From Clostridiaceae bacterium UBA6085 (GTDB taxonomy: Bacteria > Bacillota > Clostridia > Clostridiales > Clostridiaceae), in assembly GCA_002428605.1 (NCBI GenBank), contig DIXH01000094.1, positions 1-15,444 on the forward strand: a stretch of 15,444 nucleotides of DNA. The letters run 5' to 3'. This document shows, piece after piece, positions 7,236 through 14,412 of this stretch (the first letter of the stretch is position 1; every line of letters starts with the position of its first letter). The position numbers and the translations under genes are program-made. The notes under the pieces are model-generated. The model was given only the letters and a program-made list of their open reading frames with translations, did no database searches and was not told the origin of the DNA.

Positions 7236-7255
7236 CTGCTTTTTTGCAGGTGAAT

Positions 7256-7513
7256 ATGAGCAATAAAGATAATACAATGCAGTTCGACTTTGAAAGAGAT
7301 AAGAAGGATCTTACCAAGAGTATCCTGGAAGAGGTCTACAATGCTTTGAAGGAGAAGGGCTATAACCCAGTGAATCAGCTTGTCGGATACATAATCTCCG
7401 GGGACCCCACGTATATCACGAACTACAACGGTGCAAGGGCTCTTGTGAGAAAACTCGAAAGGGATGAAATCCTGGAAGAGGTTTTAAAATCCTATTTAAA
7501 TATCAAAGAATAG
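7256..7513 (+). CDS. ireB: IreB family regulatory protein (UPF0297, YrzL-like)
   Basis: The product is 85 residues and closely resembles B. subtilis YrzL and enterococcal IreB, with NTMQFDF at the N-terminus, EEKGYNPVNQLVGYIISGDP-like residues in the middle, and a C-terminal RKLERDEILEEVLKSYL. In Enterococcus faecalis IreB is a substrate of the Ser/Thr kinase IreK and a negative regulator of cephalosporin resistance; T4 and T7 are the modified residues as I recall. Here T7 is kept and position 4 is K, so only one of the two sites remains. The start at 7256 gives the family N-terminus; AGGTGA (7248-7253) is close (2 nt) to the ATG, and an in-frame GTG at 7250 is a weaker alternative. Gene order alaS-ireB-ruvX is the usual Firmicute one. 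Confidence 0.93.
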   Translation: MSNKDNTMQFDFERDKKDLTKSILEEVYNALKEKGYNPVNQLVGYIISGDPTYITNYNGARALVRKLERDEILEEVLKSYLNIKE

Positions 7514-7515
7514 GA

Positions 7516-7542
7516 GGGATACCTTACGGGTATCCCTTTTTT
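7516..7542 (+). terminator. Rho-independent terminator after ireB
   Basis: GGGATACC (7516-7523) pairs with GGTATCCC (7529-7536) around a 5-nt loop, followed by six T (7537-7542). It starts 2 nt after the ireB stop codon. It may be leaky, as no clear promoter was found between it and ruvX. Confidence 0.9.
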
Positions 7543-7580
7543 AGAGATTCAAGCACGAATTAGGAAAGGTCAAATTATTT

Positions 7581-8012
7581 ATGAGGTATGCAGGACTGGA
7601 TGTTGGAACAAGAACAATCGGCGTTGCAGTGAGCGATCCCTTAGGCTATACAGCCCAGGGCATTACCACTGTAAAAAGGAAATCCATGGAGGATGACCTG
7701 ACCGAGCTCTCGAAGATTTTCTCCGAGTACTCGGTAACAGGCATCGTTGTGGGACTACCCAAGAACATGGACGGGACCATTGGGCCGCAAGCCCAGATGA
7801 GTCTTGATTTTGGCGCTTTCCTTGAAGAACGCACAGGCATGAAGGTAGAATTCTGGGATGAGAGGCTTACTACAAGAGCCTCGCACCGGATAATGCTGGA
7901 AGCGGATTTTTCAAGGAAAAAGAGGAAGTCGCTTGTCGACAAGATCGCAGCAACCTTCATACTTCAAGGATATTTAGATAAAAACAGCAGCACTATTCAA
8001 ACAAAGAGGTGA
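7581..8012 (+). CDS. ruvX: RuvX/YqgF family pre-16S rRNA nuclease (putative Holliday junction resolvase)
   Basis: The product is 143 residues, the family's normal length, with an RNase H-like fold. GLDVGTRTIGVAVSD (5-19) carries the first acidic residue D7; GLPKNMDGT (58-66), FWDERLTT (91-98, D93/E94) and DKIAATFILQGYLD (120-133, D120) supply the other expected motifs, so the active site looks complete. In E. coli YqgF is needed to finish the 16S rRNA 5' end; the resolvase label is older and less secure. AGGAAAGG (7562-7569) is 11 nt from the ATG. The next gene begins 4 nt after the stop and its ribosome site lies inside ruvX, suggesting co-translation. Confidence 0.95.
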   Translation: MRYAGLDVGTRTIGVAVSDPLGYTAQGITTVKRKSMEDDLTELSKIFSEYSVTGIVVGLPKNMDGTIGPQAQMSLDFGAFLEERTGMKVEFWDERLTTRASHRIMLEADFSRKKRKSLVDKIAATFILQGYLDKNSSTIQTKR

Positions 8013-8016
8013 AAAC

Positions 8017-8283
8017 ATGGAAGATATGACTGACATCATCCTGCTTACGGACGATGAAGGAAACGAGGTCGAGGTCGAGGTTGTCACGAGACTTGAGATC
8101 GAAGATACTGAATACTATATTGTATCTCCAGTTGGCGAAGACGAGGAGCCTGTGTTCACAGCTCTCAGAGTCGACTATGACGAGGACGGGAATGAATTTT
8201 TCCAGAGCGTCGAGGATGATTCTGAGATCGCGATGATCGAGGAAGCCTACAGCATGATTTTCGAAGACGAGGAACTTAACTGA
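8017..8283 (+). CDS. DUF1292 family acidic protein (YrzB-like)
   Basis: The product is 88 residues, and it typically sits just after ruvX in Firmicutes. It is extremely acidic: by count 20 Glu and 12 Asp against 2 Arg and no Lys, a net charge near -30. The N-terminal part DIILLTDDEGNEVEVEVV and the middle YYIVSPVGEDEEPVFTALRV are the family pattern. No signal peptide or membrane segment, and the function of the family is unknown. AGAGGTGA (8005-8012) overlaps the ruvX stop and is 4 nt from the ATG. A hexamer GAGGTC repeated at 8066-8083 encodes the EVEVEV run. The composition suggests a binding partner that is basic or nucleic-acid associated, but this is a guess. Confidence 0.93.
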   Translation: MEDMTDIILLTDDEGNEVEVEVVTRLEIEDTEYYIVSPVGEDEEPVFTALRVDYDEDGNEFFQSVEDDSEIAMIEEAYSMIFEDEELN

Positions 8284-8284
8284 G

Positions 8285-8767
8285 ATGCAGGGGAAGCTAT
8301 CCGGAGAGGACATCAAAAGAGTCACGGAGCTGCTTAGAAAAAGCGGCTATAAGCTAACCCCGCAGAGACAGGCTATAGTGGACACGATAATCTCGAGTGT
8401 GGGAAACCACCTCACCGTTGAAGAGCTTTATGCCCTGGTGAGGCTCAAGAAGCCCGAGATTGGACTGGCTACGGTATACAGGACGGTTATTCTAATGAAC
8501 GAGCTGGGACTTGTTTCAAGGCTCGATTTAAAGGACGGCAGCGCCAGGTACGAGATGACGAGGATTGAGGAAAATCATACTCATCATCACCTAATATGTA
8601 CCCGGTGTTCTCGTGTGTCCGAATTCATGGGAGACCTTCTTGAACCGATAGAGCATGTCATCGAAGAGAAATACAACTTCATAATCAAGGATCATAGCCT
8701 TAAATTTTACGGTATTTGTGAAGAGTGCGCTAAAGAGGAAAAACTCAAGGAGGAAAAAATAGTTTAA
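8285..8767 (+). CDS. fur: Fur-family metal-responsive transcriptional repressor
   Basis: The product is 160 residues. Residues ~10-85 form the winged helix (LTPQRQAIVDTI, TVEELYALVRLKKPEIGLATVYRTVILMNELGL). The C-terminal dimerisation domain holds metal ligands HTHHHLICTRC (98-108), E113, H137, and structural-zinc pairs C105/C108 and C145/C148. The position that is Asp (D104) in the peroxide sensor PerR is E113 here, and HHLICTRCSRVSEF plus IKDHSLKFYG look most like Fur, so iron sensing is the best guess; Zur cannot be excluded. The start is 1 nt after the DUF1292 stop, with GAGGA (8269-8273) upstream. The C-terminal tail is highly charged (KEEKLKEEKIV). The stop overlaps the rnj start by 1 nt (TAATG). 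Confidence 0.93.
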   Translation: MQGKLSGEDIKRVTELLRKSGYKLTPQRQAIVDTIISSVGNHLTVEELYALVRLKKPEIGLATVYRTVILMNELGLVSRLDLKDGSARYEMTRIEENHTHHHLICTRCSRVSEFMGDLLEPIEHVIEEKYNFIIKDHSLKFYGICEECAKEEKLKEEKIV

Positions 8768-10434
8768 TGAGAAAAGAAAAAGACAAGATCAAGATAATAC
8801 CTCTTGGCGGAATCGATGAAATCGGAAAGAACATGACAGTAATAGAGTATAAGGATGAGATCGTGGTGATCGACTGCGGACTCAAGTTCCCGGACGATGA
8901 AATGTTCGGAATCGATGTGGTCATTCCTGACATAACATACCTTATAAAGAACAAGGACAAGGTAAAGGGCTTTTTCATAACCCATGGTCATGAGGACCAT
9001 ATCGGAGCCCTTCCATATATACTCAAGCAGCTCAACGTGCCGGTGCACGCTACGAAGCTGACACTCGGACTCATAAAGATAAAGCTGAAGGAGCACAATC
9101 TGCTGGATGTGGTTGAACTCGTAACGGTCAAGCCAACAGACGTGATAAAGTTCCAGAGGCTGTCAGTCGAGTTCATAAAGGTAAACCACTCCATAGCTGA
9201 TGCGACTGCAATAGCTATACATACACCGCTCGGAGCAATAGTCCATACCGGAGACTTCAAGGTTGACTTTACTCCGGTTGACGGCGAGGTCATTGACCTG
9301 CAGAGGTTCTCAGAGCTTGGCAGGAAGGGTGTGCTGGCGCTTATGGCGGACAGTACCAATGTTGAAAGGAAAGGCTATACACTCTCAGAAAGCACAGTAG
9401 GCGAAAGCTTCAGAAAGCTTTTCATGGGTGTCGAGGGCAGGATAATCGTCGCGACCTTTGCGTCAAATATCCACAGGCTTCAGCAGATCATGGAGGCCGG
9501 AATTGCCCAGGGCAGAAAGATAGCCGTTTCGGGCAGGTCGATGGAAAACATAATCCCTGTCGCAAGCGAGCTTGGCTACCTGCACGTGGATGAAAGCTCC
9601 ATGATAACTGTGGACCAGATAAACAAGTATCCTGAGAACCAGGTTCTCATCATTACCACAGGAAGCCAGGGAGAGCCCATGGCGGCACTGTCGAGGATGG
9701 CAGCGGGCCTTCACAGGAAGGTGCAGATAAAGACTGGGGATACAGTGGTATTCTCATCATCGCCAATACCAGGCAATGAGAAATCGGTGTTCAACACCAT
9801 AAACCAGCTTTACAAGCTTGGGGCAAATGTTATTTACGATCAGCTTGCAGAGGTCCATGTCTCAGGACATGCATGCCAGGAGGAGATAAAGCTCATACAT
9901 ACGCTGGTAAGGCCAAAGCATTTCATACCGGTACATGGTGAGTCAAGGCACCTCAGGGAGCATGCGGACCTGGCCTTCAATCTCGGACAGGACAGGAACA
10001 GCATAATAATACCTGAGAACGGCGATGTCATCGAAGTTGCAAGGGATGGTATAAGGAAGAGCGGCACTGTGGCTTCAGGACATGTGTTCATTGACGGACT
10101 CGGAGTCGGAGATGTAGGTAAGATAGTACTGAGGGACAGGAAGCTTCTGTCAGAAGACGGGATAATCACCGTTGTGGTTACCATGGAAAAGGAAAGCGGC
10201 ATGGTTGTTTCAGGACCTGACATAATTTCAAGAGGATTTGTGTATGTCAAGGAAGCTGAAGTACTCATGGAGAATGCAAGGCTCGTAGTCAGGGAAGTAC
10301 TTGATGAGTGCGAGGAGAAGAGGATCAGCGACTGGAATGTCCTGAAGACAATGATCAAGGATTCTCTCAAGTCTTATCTGTACGAGAAGACCATGAGAAA
10401 GCCAATGATACTGCCGATAATTATGGAAGTCTAG
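8767..10434 (+). CDS. rnj: Ribonuclease J
   Basis: The product is 555 residues, the usual length. RNase J is a beta-lactamase/beta-CASP metalloenzyme with 5'-3' exonuclease and endonuclease activity in mRNA decay and rRNA maturation, in the cytoplasm. Metal site: ITHGHEDHIGAL with H73, H75, D77, H78; H141 in VNHSIADA; D163 in VHTGDFKVD. The beta-CASP insertion spans roughly 195-350, and the later motifs are HVSGHA (364-369) and PVHGESRH (388-395). The C-terminal domain (~450-555) is present. All catalytic residues are kept, so it should be active; J1 versus J2 cannot be decided. AAGGAGG (8747-8753) lies inside fur, 13 nt from the ATG, a longer spacing than usual, and the 1-nt overlap suggests coupled translation. 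Confidence 0.96.
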   Translation: MRKEKDKIKIIPLGGIDEIGKNMTVIEYKDEIVVIDCGLKFPDDEMFGIDVVIPDITYLIKNKDKVKGFFITHGHEDHIGALPYILKQLNVPVHATKLTLGLIKIKLKEHNLLDVVELVTVKPTDVIKFQRLSVEFIKVNHSIADATAIAIHTPLGAIVHTGDFKVDFTPVDGEVIDLQRFSELGRKGVLALMADSTNVERKGYTLSESTVGESFRKLFMGVEGRIIVATFASNIHRLQQIMEAGIAQGRKIAVSGRSMENIIPVASELGYLHVDESSMITVDQINKYPENQVLIITTGSQGEPMAALSRMAAGLHRKVQIKTGDTVVFSSSPIPGNEKSVFNTINQLYKLGANVIYDQLAEVHVSGHACQEEIKLIHTLVRPKHFIPVHGESRHLREHADLAFNLGQDRNSIIIPENGDVIEVARDGIRKSGTVASGHVFIDGLGVGDVGKIVLRDRKLLSEDGIITVVVTMEKESGMVVSGPDIISRGFVYVKEAEVLMENARLVVREVLDECEEKRISDWNVLKTMIKDSLKSYLYEKTMRKPMILPIIMEV

Positions 10435-10446
10435 GAGAGATAAAGC

Positions 10447-10794
10447 ATGAACATTTTTGACAAGGTGAATGAATTCGCCTCAGTCCTTAAGGACCATGAT
10501 GATGTGGTGGCGTACAGGAACGCTTCCAGGAAGATCGAAACAAATCCTGAAAAGCAGAAGATGCTGGAAGACTTCAGGAAGATCCAGATAGCTGCATACC
10601 AGGAATCAGTGGAAACCGGCAAGGTGACCGATGAGACCAACGAGAAGATGCAGAATTTCGCTTCGATCATACAGATGAATCCTGACATCAATGAGTATCT
10701 GCAGGCTGAAATGAGGTTTTCGATACTGTTCGAGGATATCATGAAGATAATTACTGATGCAGTCGGTGTCAACATGCTTGGCCCCGAAAGATAA
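10447..10794 (+). CDS. YlbF/YmcA family protein
   Basis: The product is 115 residues, mostly helical and highly charged, with the family's pattern: MNIFDKVNEFASVLKDHDDVVAYRNASRKIETNPEKQKMLEDFRKIQ in the first half and NPDINEYLQAEMRFSILFEDIMKIITDAVGV in the second. In B. subtilis YlbF, YmcA and YaaT form a complex that influences RNase Y-dependent mRNA processing, competence and biofilm formation. Placed 12 nt after rnj with a good AGGAGAGA (10433-10440), it may work with RNA decay, but which ortholog this is (YlbF, YmcA or YheA) is not decided. No signal peptide. Confidence 0.9.
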   Translation: MNIFDKVNEFASVLKDHDDVVAYRNASRKIETNPEKQKMLEDFRKIQIAAYQESVETGKVTDETNEKMQNFASIIQMNPDINEYLQAEMRFSILFEDIMKIITDAVGVNMLGPER

Positions 10795-10802
10795 CAGCTG
10801 AC

Positions 10803-10821
10803 TGGATATCTTCGATATCCA
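10803..10821 (+). repeat. First of two tandem hairpins between ylbF-family gene and typA
   Basis: TGGATATC (10803-10810), loop TTC, GATATCCA (10814-10821) forms a perfect 8-bp hairpin. It has no T-tract, so it is not a terminator by itself. Its arms are near copies of those of the following hairpin, allowing alternative pairing. Confidence 0.75.
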
Positions 10822-10825
10822 ACTA

Positions 10826-10851
10826 TTGGATACCTCTGGTATCCAATTTTT
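10826..10851 (+). terminator. Rho-independent terminator upstream of typA
   Basis: TTGGATACC (10826-10834), loop TCT, GGTATCCAA (10838-10846) is a perfect 9-bp stem followed by five T (10847-10851). It probably ends the rnj-ylbF transcript. The core GGATACC/GGTATCC also occurs in the ireB terminator. No clear promoter was found between here and typA, so read-through or an unseen promoter must serve typA. Confidence 0.85.
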
Positions 10852-10910
10852 ATGCAGCGAGAAATCTAACCGTTTCCATGAGCCACATGACCCAAACAAT
10901 GGAGGAAAAA

Positions 10911-12722
10911 ATGTATAAAAGAGAAGATGTAAGAAACATAGCGATAATAGCCCATGTCGACCACGGCAAGACTACACTGGTTGATGCTCTGCTCAGGCAG
11001 TCCAACATATTCAGGATAAACGAGAAGGTCGAGGAAAGGGTCATGGACTCTAACGACATCGAAAAGGAAAGGGGAATAACGATCCTTTCCAAGAACACTG
11101 CTGTCCATTACAAAGGCACCAGGATAAACATAGTTGATACACCTGGCCATGCTGACTTCGGCGGAGAGGTTGAACGAGTCCTGATGATGGTTGACTCGGT
11201 GCTTCTAGTTGTAGATGCATATGAGGGTGCAATGCCCCAGACGAAGTTCGTCCTCAAGAAGGCTCTTGAGCTGGGACTGAATCCGCTTGTCGTAGTCAAC
11301 AAGATAGACAGGAAGGATGCAAGGCCGCTCGAAGTCATTGACGAGGTGTTCGACCTGTTCGTGGAGCTTGGAGCATCCGACGAGCAGTGCGACTTCCCGA
11401 TAATCTACGCTTCGGCAAGGGAAGGCTATGCAGCCCTTGACCTTGATGACGACATGATCAGCATGATACCTCTATTTGAGAAGATCATAGAGTTTGTTAA
11501 GCCGCCCGAAGGAGACCTGGACGGATCCCTGCAGCTCCTCGTCACAACGCTTGATTCAAGCGAATATGTGGGAAAGATCGCCATAGGCAAGATAATAAGG
11601 GGAAGGGCAAAGAGGAACCAGCAGATAGCGATAATCAGCAAGAACGGCGATATAAGGAAGACCACCATCTCCAGTATGTACCTCTATGACGGACTGAAGA
11701 GGGTGGAGACTGAAGAGGCTTACCTTGGAGACATAGTTGCCATATCAGGCCTTGGTGATGTATCGATCGGAGATACGGTTGCTGATGCCAAGGACCCTGA
11801 AGCGCTTCCATTCGCGCACATCGACGAGCCGACACTGTCCATGAACTTCATGGTCAATGACTCGCCATTTGCCGGCCAGGATGGAACCTACGTTACCTCA
11901 AGGCACCTCAGGGACAGGCTCTATAAGGAGCTTGAGACCAACGTGTCGCTGAAGGTAGTCGAGCTCAGCCCTGATTCCTATGAGGTTTCAGGAAGAGGAG
12001 AGCTTCATCTTTCCATACTAATCGAGACCATGAGAAGAGAAGGCTACGAGATGCAGGTCTCAAAGCCAAGGGTAATCATGAAGGAAGAGGACGGAAAGAC
12101 TTTAGAGCCTATGGAGTACCTGACCATCGACGTGCCTGAGGAGTTCATGGGACCTGTCATGGAGAAGCTGGGGCCAAGAAAGGCTGAAATGGTAAACATG
12201 ACTTCAGCCATAAACGGATACACAAGGCTTGAATTCATAGTACCATCCAGAGGATTAATAGGTTTCAGAAGTGAACTCATGACTGACACCAAAGGAAATG
12301 GTATAATGAATCATGTGTTCCATAGTTACGATAGATATAAGGGTGACATACCTGGAAGATCCAGGGGCAGCCTTGTAGTCTTCGAATCTGGGGAGGCAAT
12401 AACTTACGGATTGTTCAATGCGCAGGAGAGAGGAAGCCTCTTTATCGGAGCGGGAGTTCCCGTATATTCAGGAATGGTATGCGGCGAATGCTCCAGGGCA
12501 GATGACATCGAGGTAAACATATGCAAGAAGAAGCATCTGTCAAACACAAGGTCTTCAGGATCTGACGATGCACTGAAGCTGGTACCTCCAAGAGAAATGT
12601 CTCTCGAAGCCTGCCTTGAATTCATATCAGATGATGAACTGGTGGAAGTTACACCGCTTAATATCAGGATCAGAAAGAGATATCTGGACCACCTCGAGAG
12701 GAAGAGGGCGGCCAGGAAGTAG
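10911..12722 (+). CDS. typA: Ribosome-associated translational GTPase TypA/BipA
   Basis: The product is 603 residues, typical for the family. It is a translation factor-like GTPase linked to ribosome assembly and stress growth. G-domain motifs: G1 AHVDHGKT (14-21), switch I RGITI (54-58), G3 DTPGH (76-80), G4 NKID (130-133), G5 SAR (168-170). EF-G-like domains follow (VSGRGELHLSILIETMRREGYEMQVSKP, then FIVPSRGLIGFRSE), and the C-terminal domain with EVTPLNIRIRKRYLDHLERKRAARK matches the BipA tail. I chose the ATG at 10911 because GGAGG (10901-10905) is 5 nt upstream and this matches the family N-terminus; the in-frame ATG at 10878 adds 11 residues without a ribosome site. Confidence 0.97.
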   Translation: MYKREDVRNIAIIAHVDHGKTTLVDALLRQSNIFRINEKVEERVMDSNDIEKERGITILSKNTAVHYKGTRINIVDTPGHADFGGEVERVLMMVDSVLLVVDAYEGAMPQTKFVLKKALELGLNPLVVVNKIDRKDARPLEVIDEVFDLFVELGASDEQCDFPIIYASAREGYAALDLDDDMISMIPLFEKIIEFVKPPEGDLDGSLQLLVTTLDSSEYVGKIAIGKIIRGRAKRNQQIAIISKNGDIRKTTISSMYLYDGLKRVETEEAYLGDIVAISGLGDVSIGDTVADAKDPEALPFAHIDEPTLSMNFMVNDSPFAGQDGTYVTSRHLRDRLYKELETNVSLKVVELSPDSYEVSGRGELHLSILIETMRREGYEMQVSKPRVIMKEEDGKTLEPMEYLTIDVPEEFMGPVMEKLGPRKAEMVNMTSAINGYTRLEFIVPSRGLIGFRSELMTDTKGNGIMNHVFHSYDRYKGDIPGRSRGSLVVFESGEAITYGLFNAQERGSLFIGAGVPVYSGMVCGECSRADDIEVNICKKKHLSNTRSSGSDDALKLVPPREMSLEACLEFISDDELVEVTPLNIRIRKRYLDHLERKRAARK

Positions 12723-12732
12723 GGGGATCGGA

Positions 12733-13752
12733 TTGAAGAAATTTTTGCTTGTCCTTTTGGTCATCGTGGTTGTTTTTGGTGGAGCAGGTCTTTTCGGGTG
12801 GAACTATTATAACGGCATAGGTGAAAATCCTCTGAAGTCGGATTCTGACAAGGTCATTGTCACTGTTGAGAGGAATGCCACTCTCAACGGCATATTCGAT
12901 GACCTGGCAGCGTCCGGGAACCTCAGAAGCCTCATACTGACGAAGCTTTACATGATGCAGCATCCGCTGAACACAAACATCAAGGCGGGAACATACGAGG
13001 TGCCGGCAGATGCCACTCTCGAAGAGCTGGTCAAAGAGCTCAGGGAAGGCAAGAACATCAATGAGATCACTGTTACCATACCTGAAGGCTATACTATCGA
13101 AAGGATGGGCGGATTATTCGAGGAGAAGGGCCTGTTTTCAAAGCAGGAATTCATCGATGCCGCAAAGGCCTACAAGCATCCTGACTGGATAACCAATGTG
13201 GAGTCCAGAAGGTATGCCATGGAAGGCTTCCTGATGCCGGATACCTACAAGTTCGAGAAGGGAATCACTCCAGCGTACGCACTGGATGTCATGCACAAGG
13301 CATTCGTGAAGAAAATGGATGCAGTACTGAAGGAGCTTGGGATCCAGTCACCTAATACAAGGTGGAACAGGATAGTGACGATTGCTGCAATGATCGAGAG
13401 GGAAGCAGCCAATGCTGATGAGATGCCCCTCGTATCATCTGTAATCAAGAATAGGATAGTCAAGAGGATGAAGCTTCAGATTGACGCTACTGTCGTCTAT
13501 GCTCTGGGAAAGGAATCAACGGACAAGGTCACACTCGATGACCTGAAGGTGGAATCCCCATACAACACCTATGTTGTAAGCGAGCTTCCTGTAGGACCTA
13601 TAGCGAATCCAGGCGAGGCAGCCATCAGGGCTGCACTTCAGCCTGCTGACACCAATTTCATATATTATGTGCTTGACCCGAAGGCTGACGCACACTTCTT
13701 CACTGCAAACTACAACGAGTTCCTTGCCAAGAAGGCGGAATTCGCCAACTAG
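12733..13752 (+). CDS. mltG: Endolytic murein transglycosylase MltG (YceG family)
   Basis: The product is 339 residues from a TTG start. The N-terminus KKFLLVLLVIVVVFGGAGLF (2-21) is one membrane anchor, then the catalytic part lies outside the cell, where MltG cleaves nascent glycan strands and sets their length. A LysM-like segment (~40-115) is followed by the catalytic region: EGFLMPDTYKF (164-174), AAMIEREA (218-225) with predicted catalytic E222, LQIDATVVYAL (248-258), and SPYNTY...LPVGPIANPG (275-294). AGGGGG (12721-12726) overlaps the typA stop and is 6 nt from the TTG. The upstream in-frame ATG at 12616 lies inside typA without a ribosome site and was rejected. In B. subtilis mltG follows the DUF1292 gene directly; here four genes intervene. 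Confidence 0.95.
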   Translation: MKKFLLVLLVIVVVFGGAGLFGWNYYNGIGENPLKSDSDKVIVTVERNATLNGIFDDLAASGNLRSLILTKLYMMQHPLNTNIKAGTYEVPADATLEELVKELREGKNINEITVTIPEGYTIERMGGLFEEKGLFSKQEFIDAAKAYKHPDWITNVESRRYAMEGFLMPDTYKFEKGITPAYALDVMHKAFVKKMDAVLKELGIQSPNTRWNRIVTIAAMIEREAANADEMPLVSSVIKNRIVKRMKLQIDATVVYALGKESTDKVTLDDLKVESPYNTYVVSELPVGPIANPGEAAIRAALQPADTNFIYYVLDPKADAHFFTANYNEFLAKKAEFAN

Positions 13753-13767
13753 AAAAGAAGGATTGCA

Positions 13768-14412
13768 ATGGACAACATCACATACCCACACATAACGGAA
13801 TACATAGAATCCCTGGTCGGAGAGACCGGACTTGGACATCTTGAAAAGTATGCGGAGGAAAACAGCGTCCCTATAATACAAAAGGACGCTCTTGGCCTCC
13901 TTCTCTTCATGGTAGGGATGAAACGGCCTAAAAGGCTCCTTGAGCTGGGAACAGCAATAGGCTACTCAGCCATAGCCATGGCACTGGAATCGCCTGAGAC
14001 AATGATAACCACGGTGGACCTGAATGCCGATATGAAGTCTAAGGCAGAAGAGAACATAAGGCACGCAGGCCTGTCAGACAGGATCGAGGTTGTGCTTTCA
14101 GACTGCATGGACTTCCTGAAGTGTGACCATGAGAAATTCGACCTTGTCTTCATAGATGCCAGGAAGTCGCACTACATGGAGTACCTTGAGCTTAGCCTTC
14201 CGCTGCTGAATGAGGACGGGCTTATTATCGTTGACAATGTCCTTTTCAGGGGCCTTGTTCCCGATGGGGAGGAATTCCCGAGGAAATACCGTGCTACGGT
14301 ATCAACCCTGAGGGAATTCACAAGGACAGTCTCTGAAAGGGAGGACCTGTCATCCGCCATCATACCTATTGGTGACGGTGTGGCATTCATAAGGAGGAAA
14401 CCAAATGTTTAA
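13768..14412 (+). CDS. trmR: Class I SAM-dependent O-methyltransferase, TrmR-like (tRNA 5-hydroxyuridine methyltransferase)
   Basis: The product is 214 residues, the size of bacterial family 3 O-methyltransferases. Motif I LLELGTAIGYS (57-67) and VDLN (83-86) bind SAM; DLVFIDARKSHYMEYL (125-140) with D130 and VDNVLFRG (155-162) hold the usual divalent metal acidic residues. B. subtilis TrmR (YrrM) methylates 5-hydroxyuridine at tRNA position 34 to 5-methoxyuridine. The call as TrmR rests on its position directly after mltG and before a TrhP-like U32 gene, the same order as yrrL-yrrM-yrrN; by sequence alone it could be another COMT-like enzyme. AAGAAGGA (13755-13762) precedes the ATG by 5 nt. 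It overlaps the next gene by 8 nt. Confidence 0.88.
   Translation: MDNITYPHITEYIESLVGETGLGHLEKYAEENSVPIIQKDALGLLLFMVGMKRPKRLLELGTAIGYSAIAMALESPETMITTVDLNADMKSKAEENIRHAGLSDRIEVVLSDCMDFLKCDHEKFDLVFIDARKSHYMEYLELSLPLLNEDGLIIVDNVLFRGLVPDGEEFPRKYRATVSTLREFTRTVSEREDLSSAIIPIGDGVAFIRRKPNV

Noticed and set aside
12616..12732. mltG start at an upstream ATG
   Set aside because: It would add 39 polar residues before the membrane anchor and lies within typA without a ribosome site; the TTG at 12733 has one.
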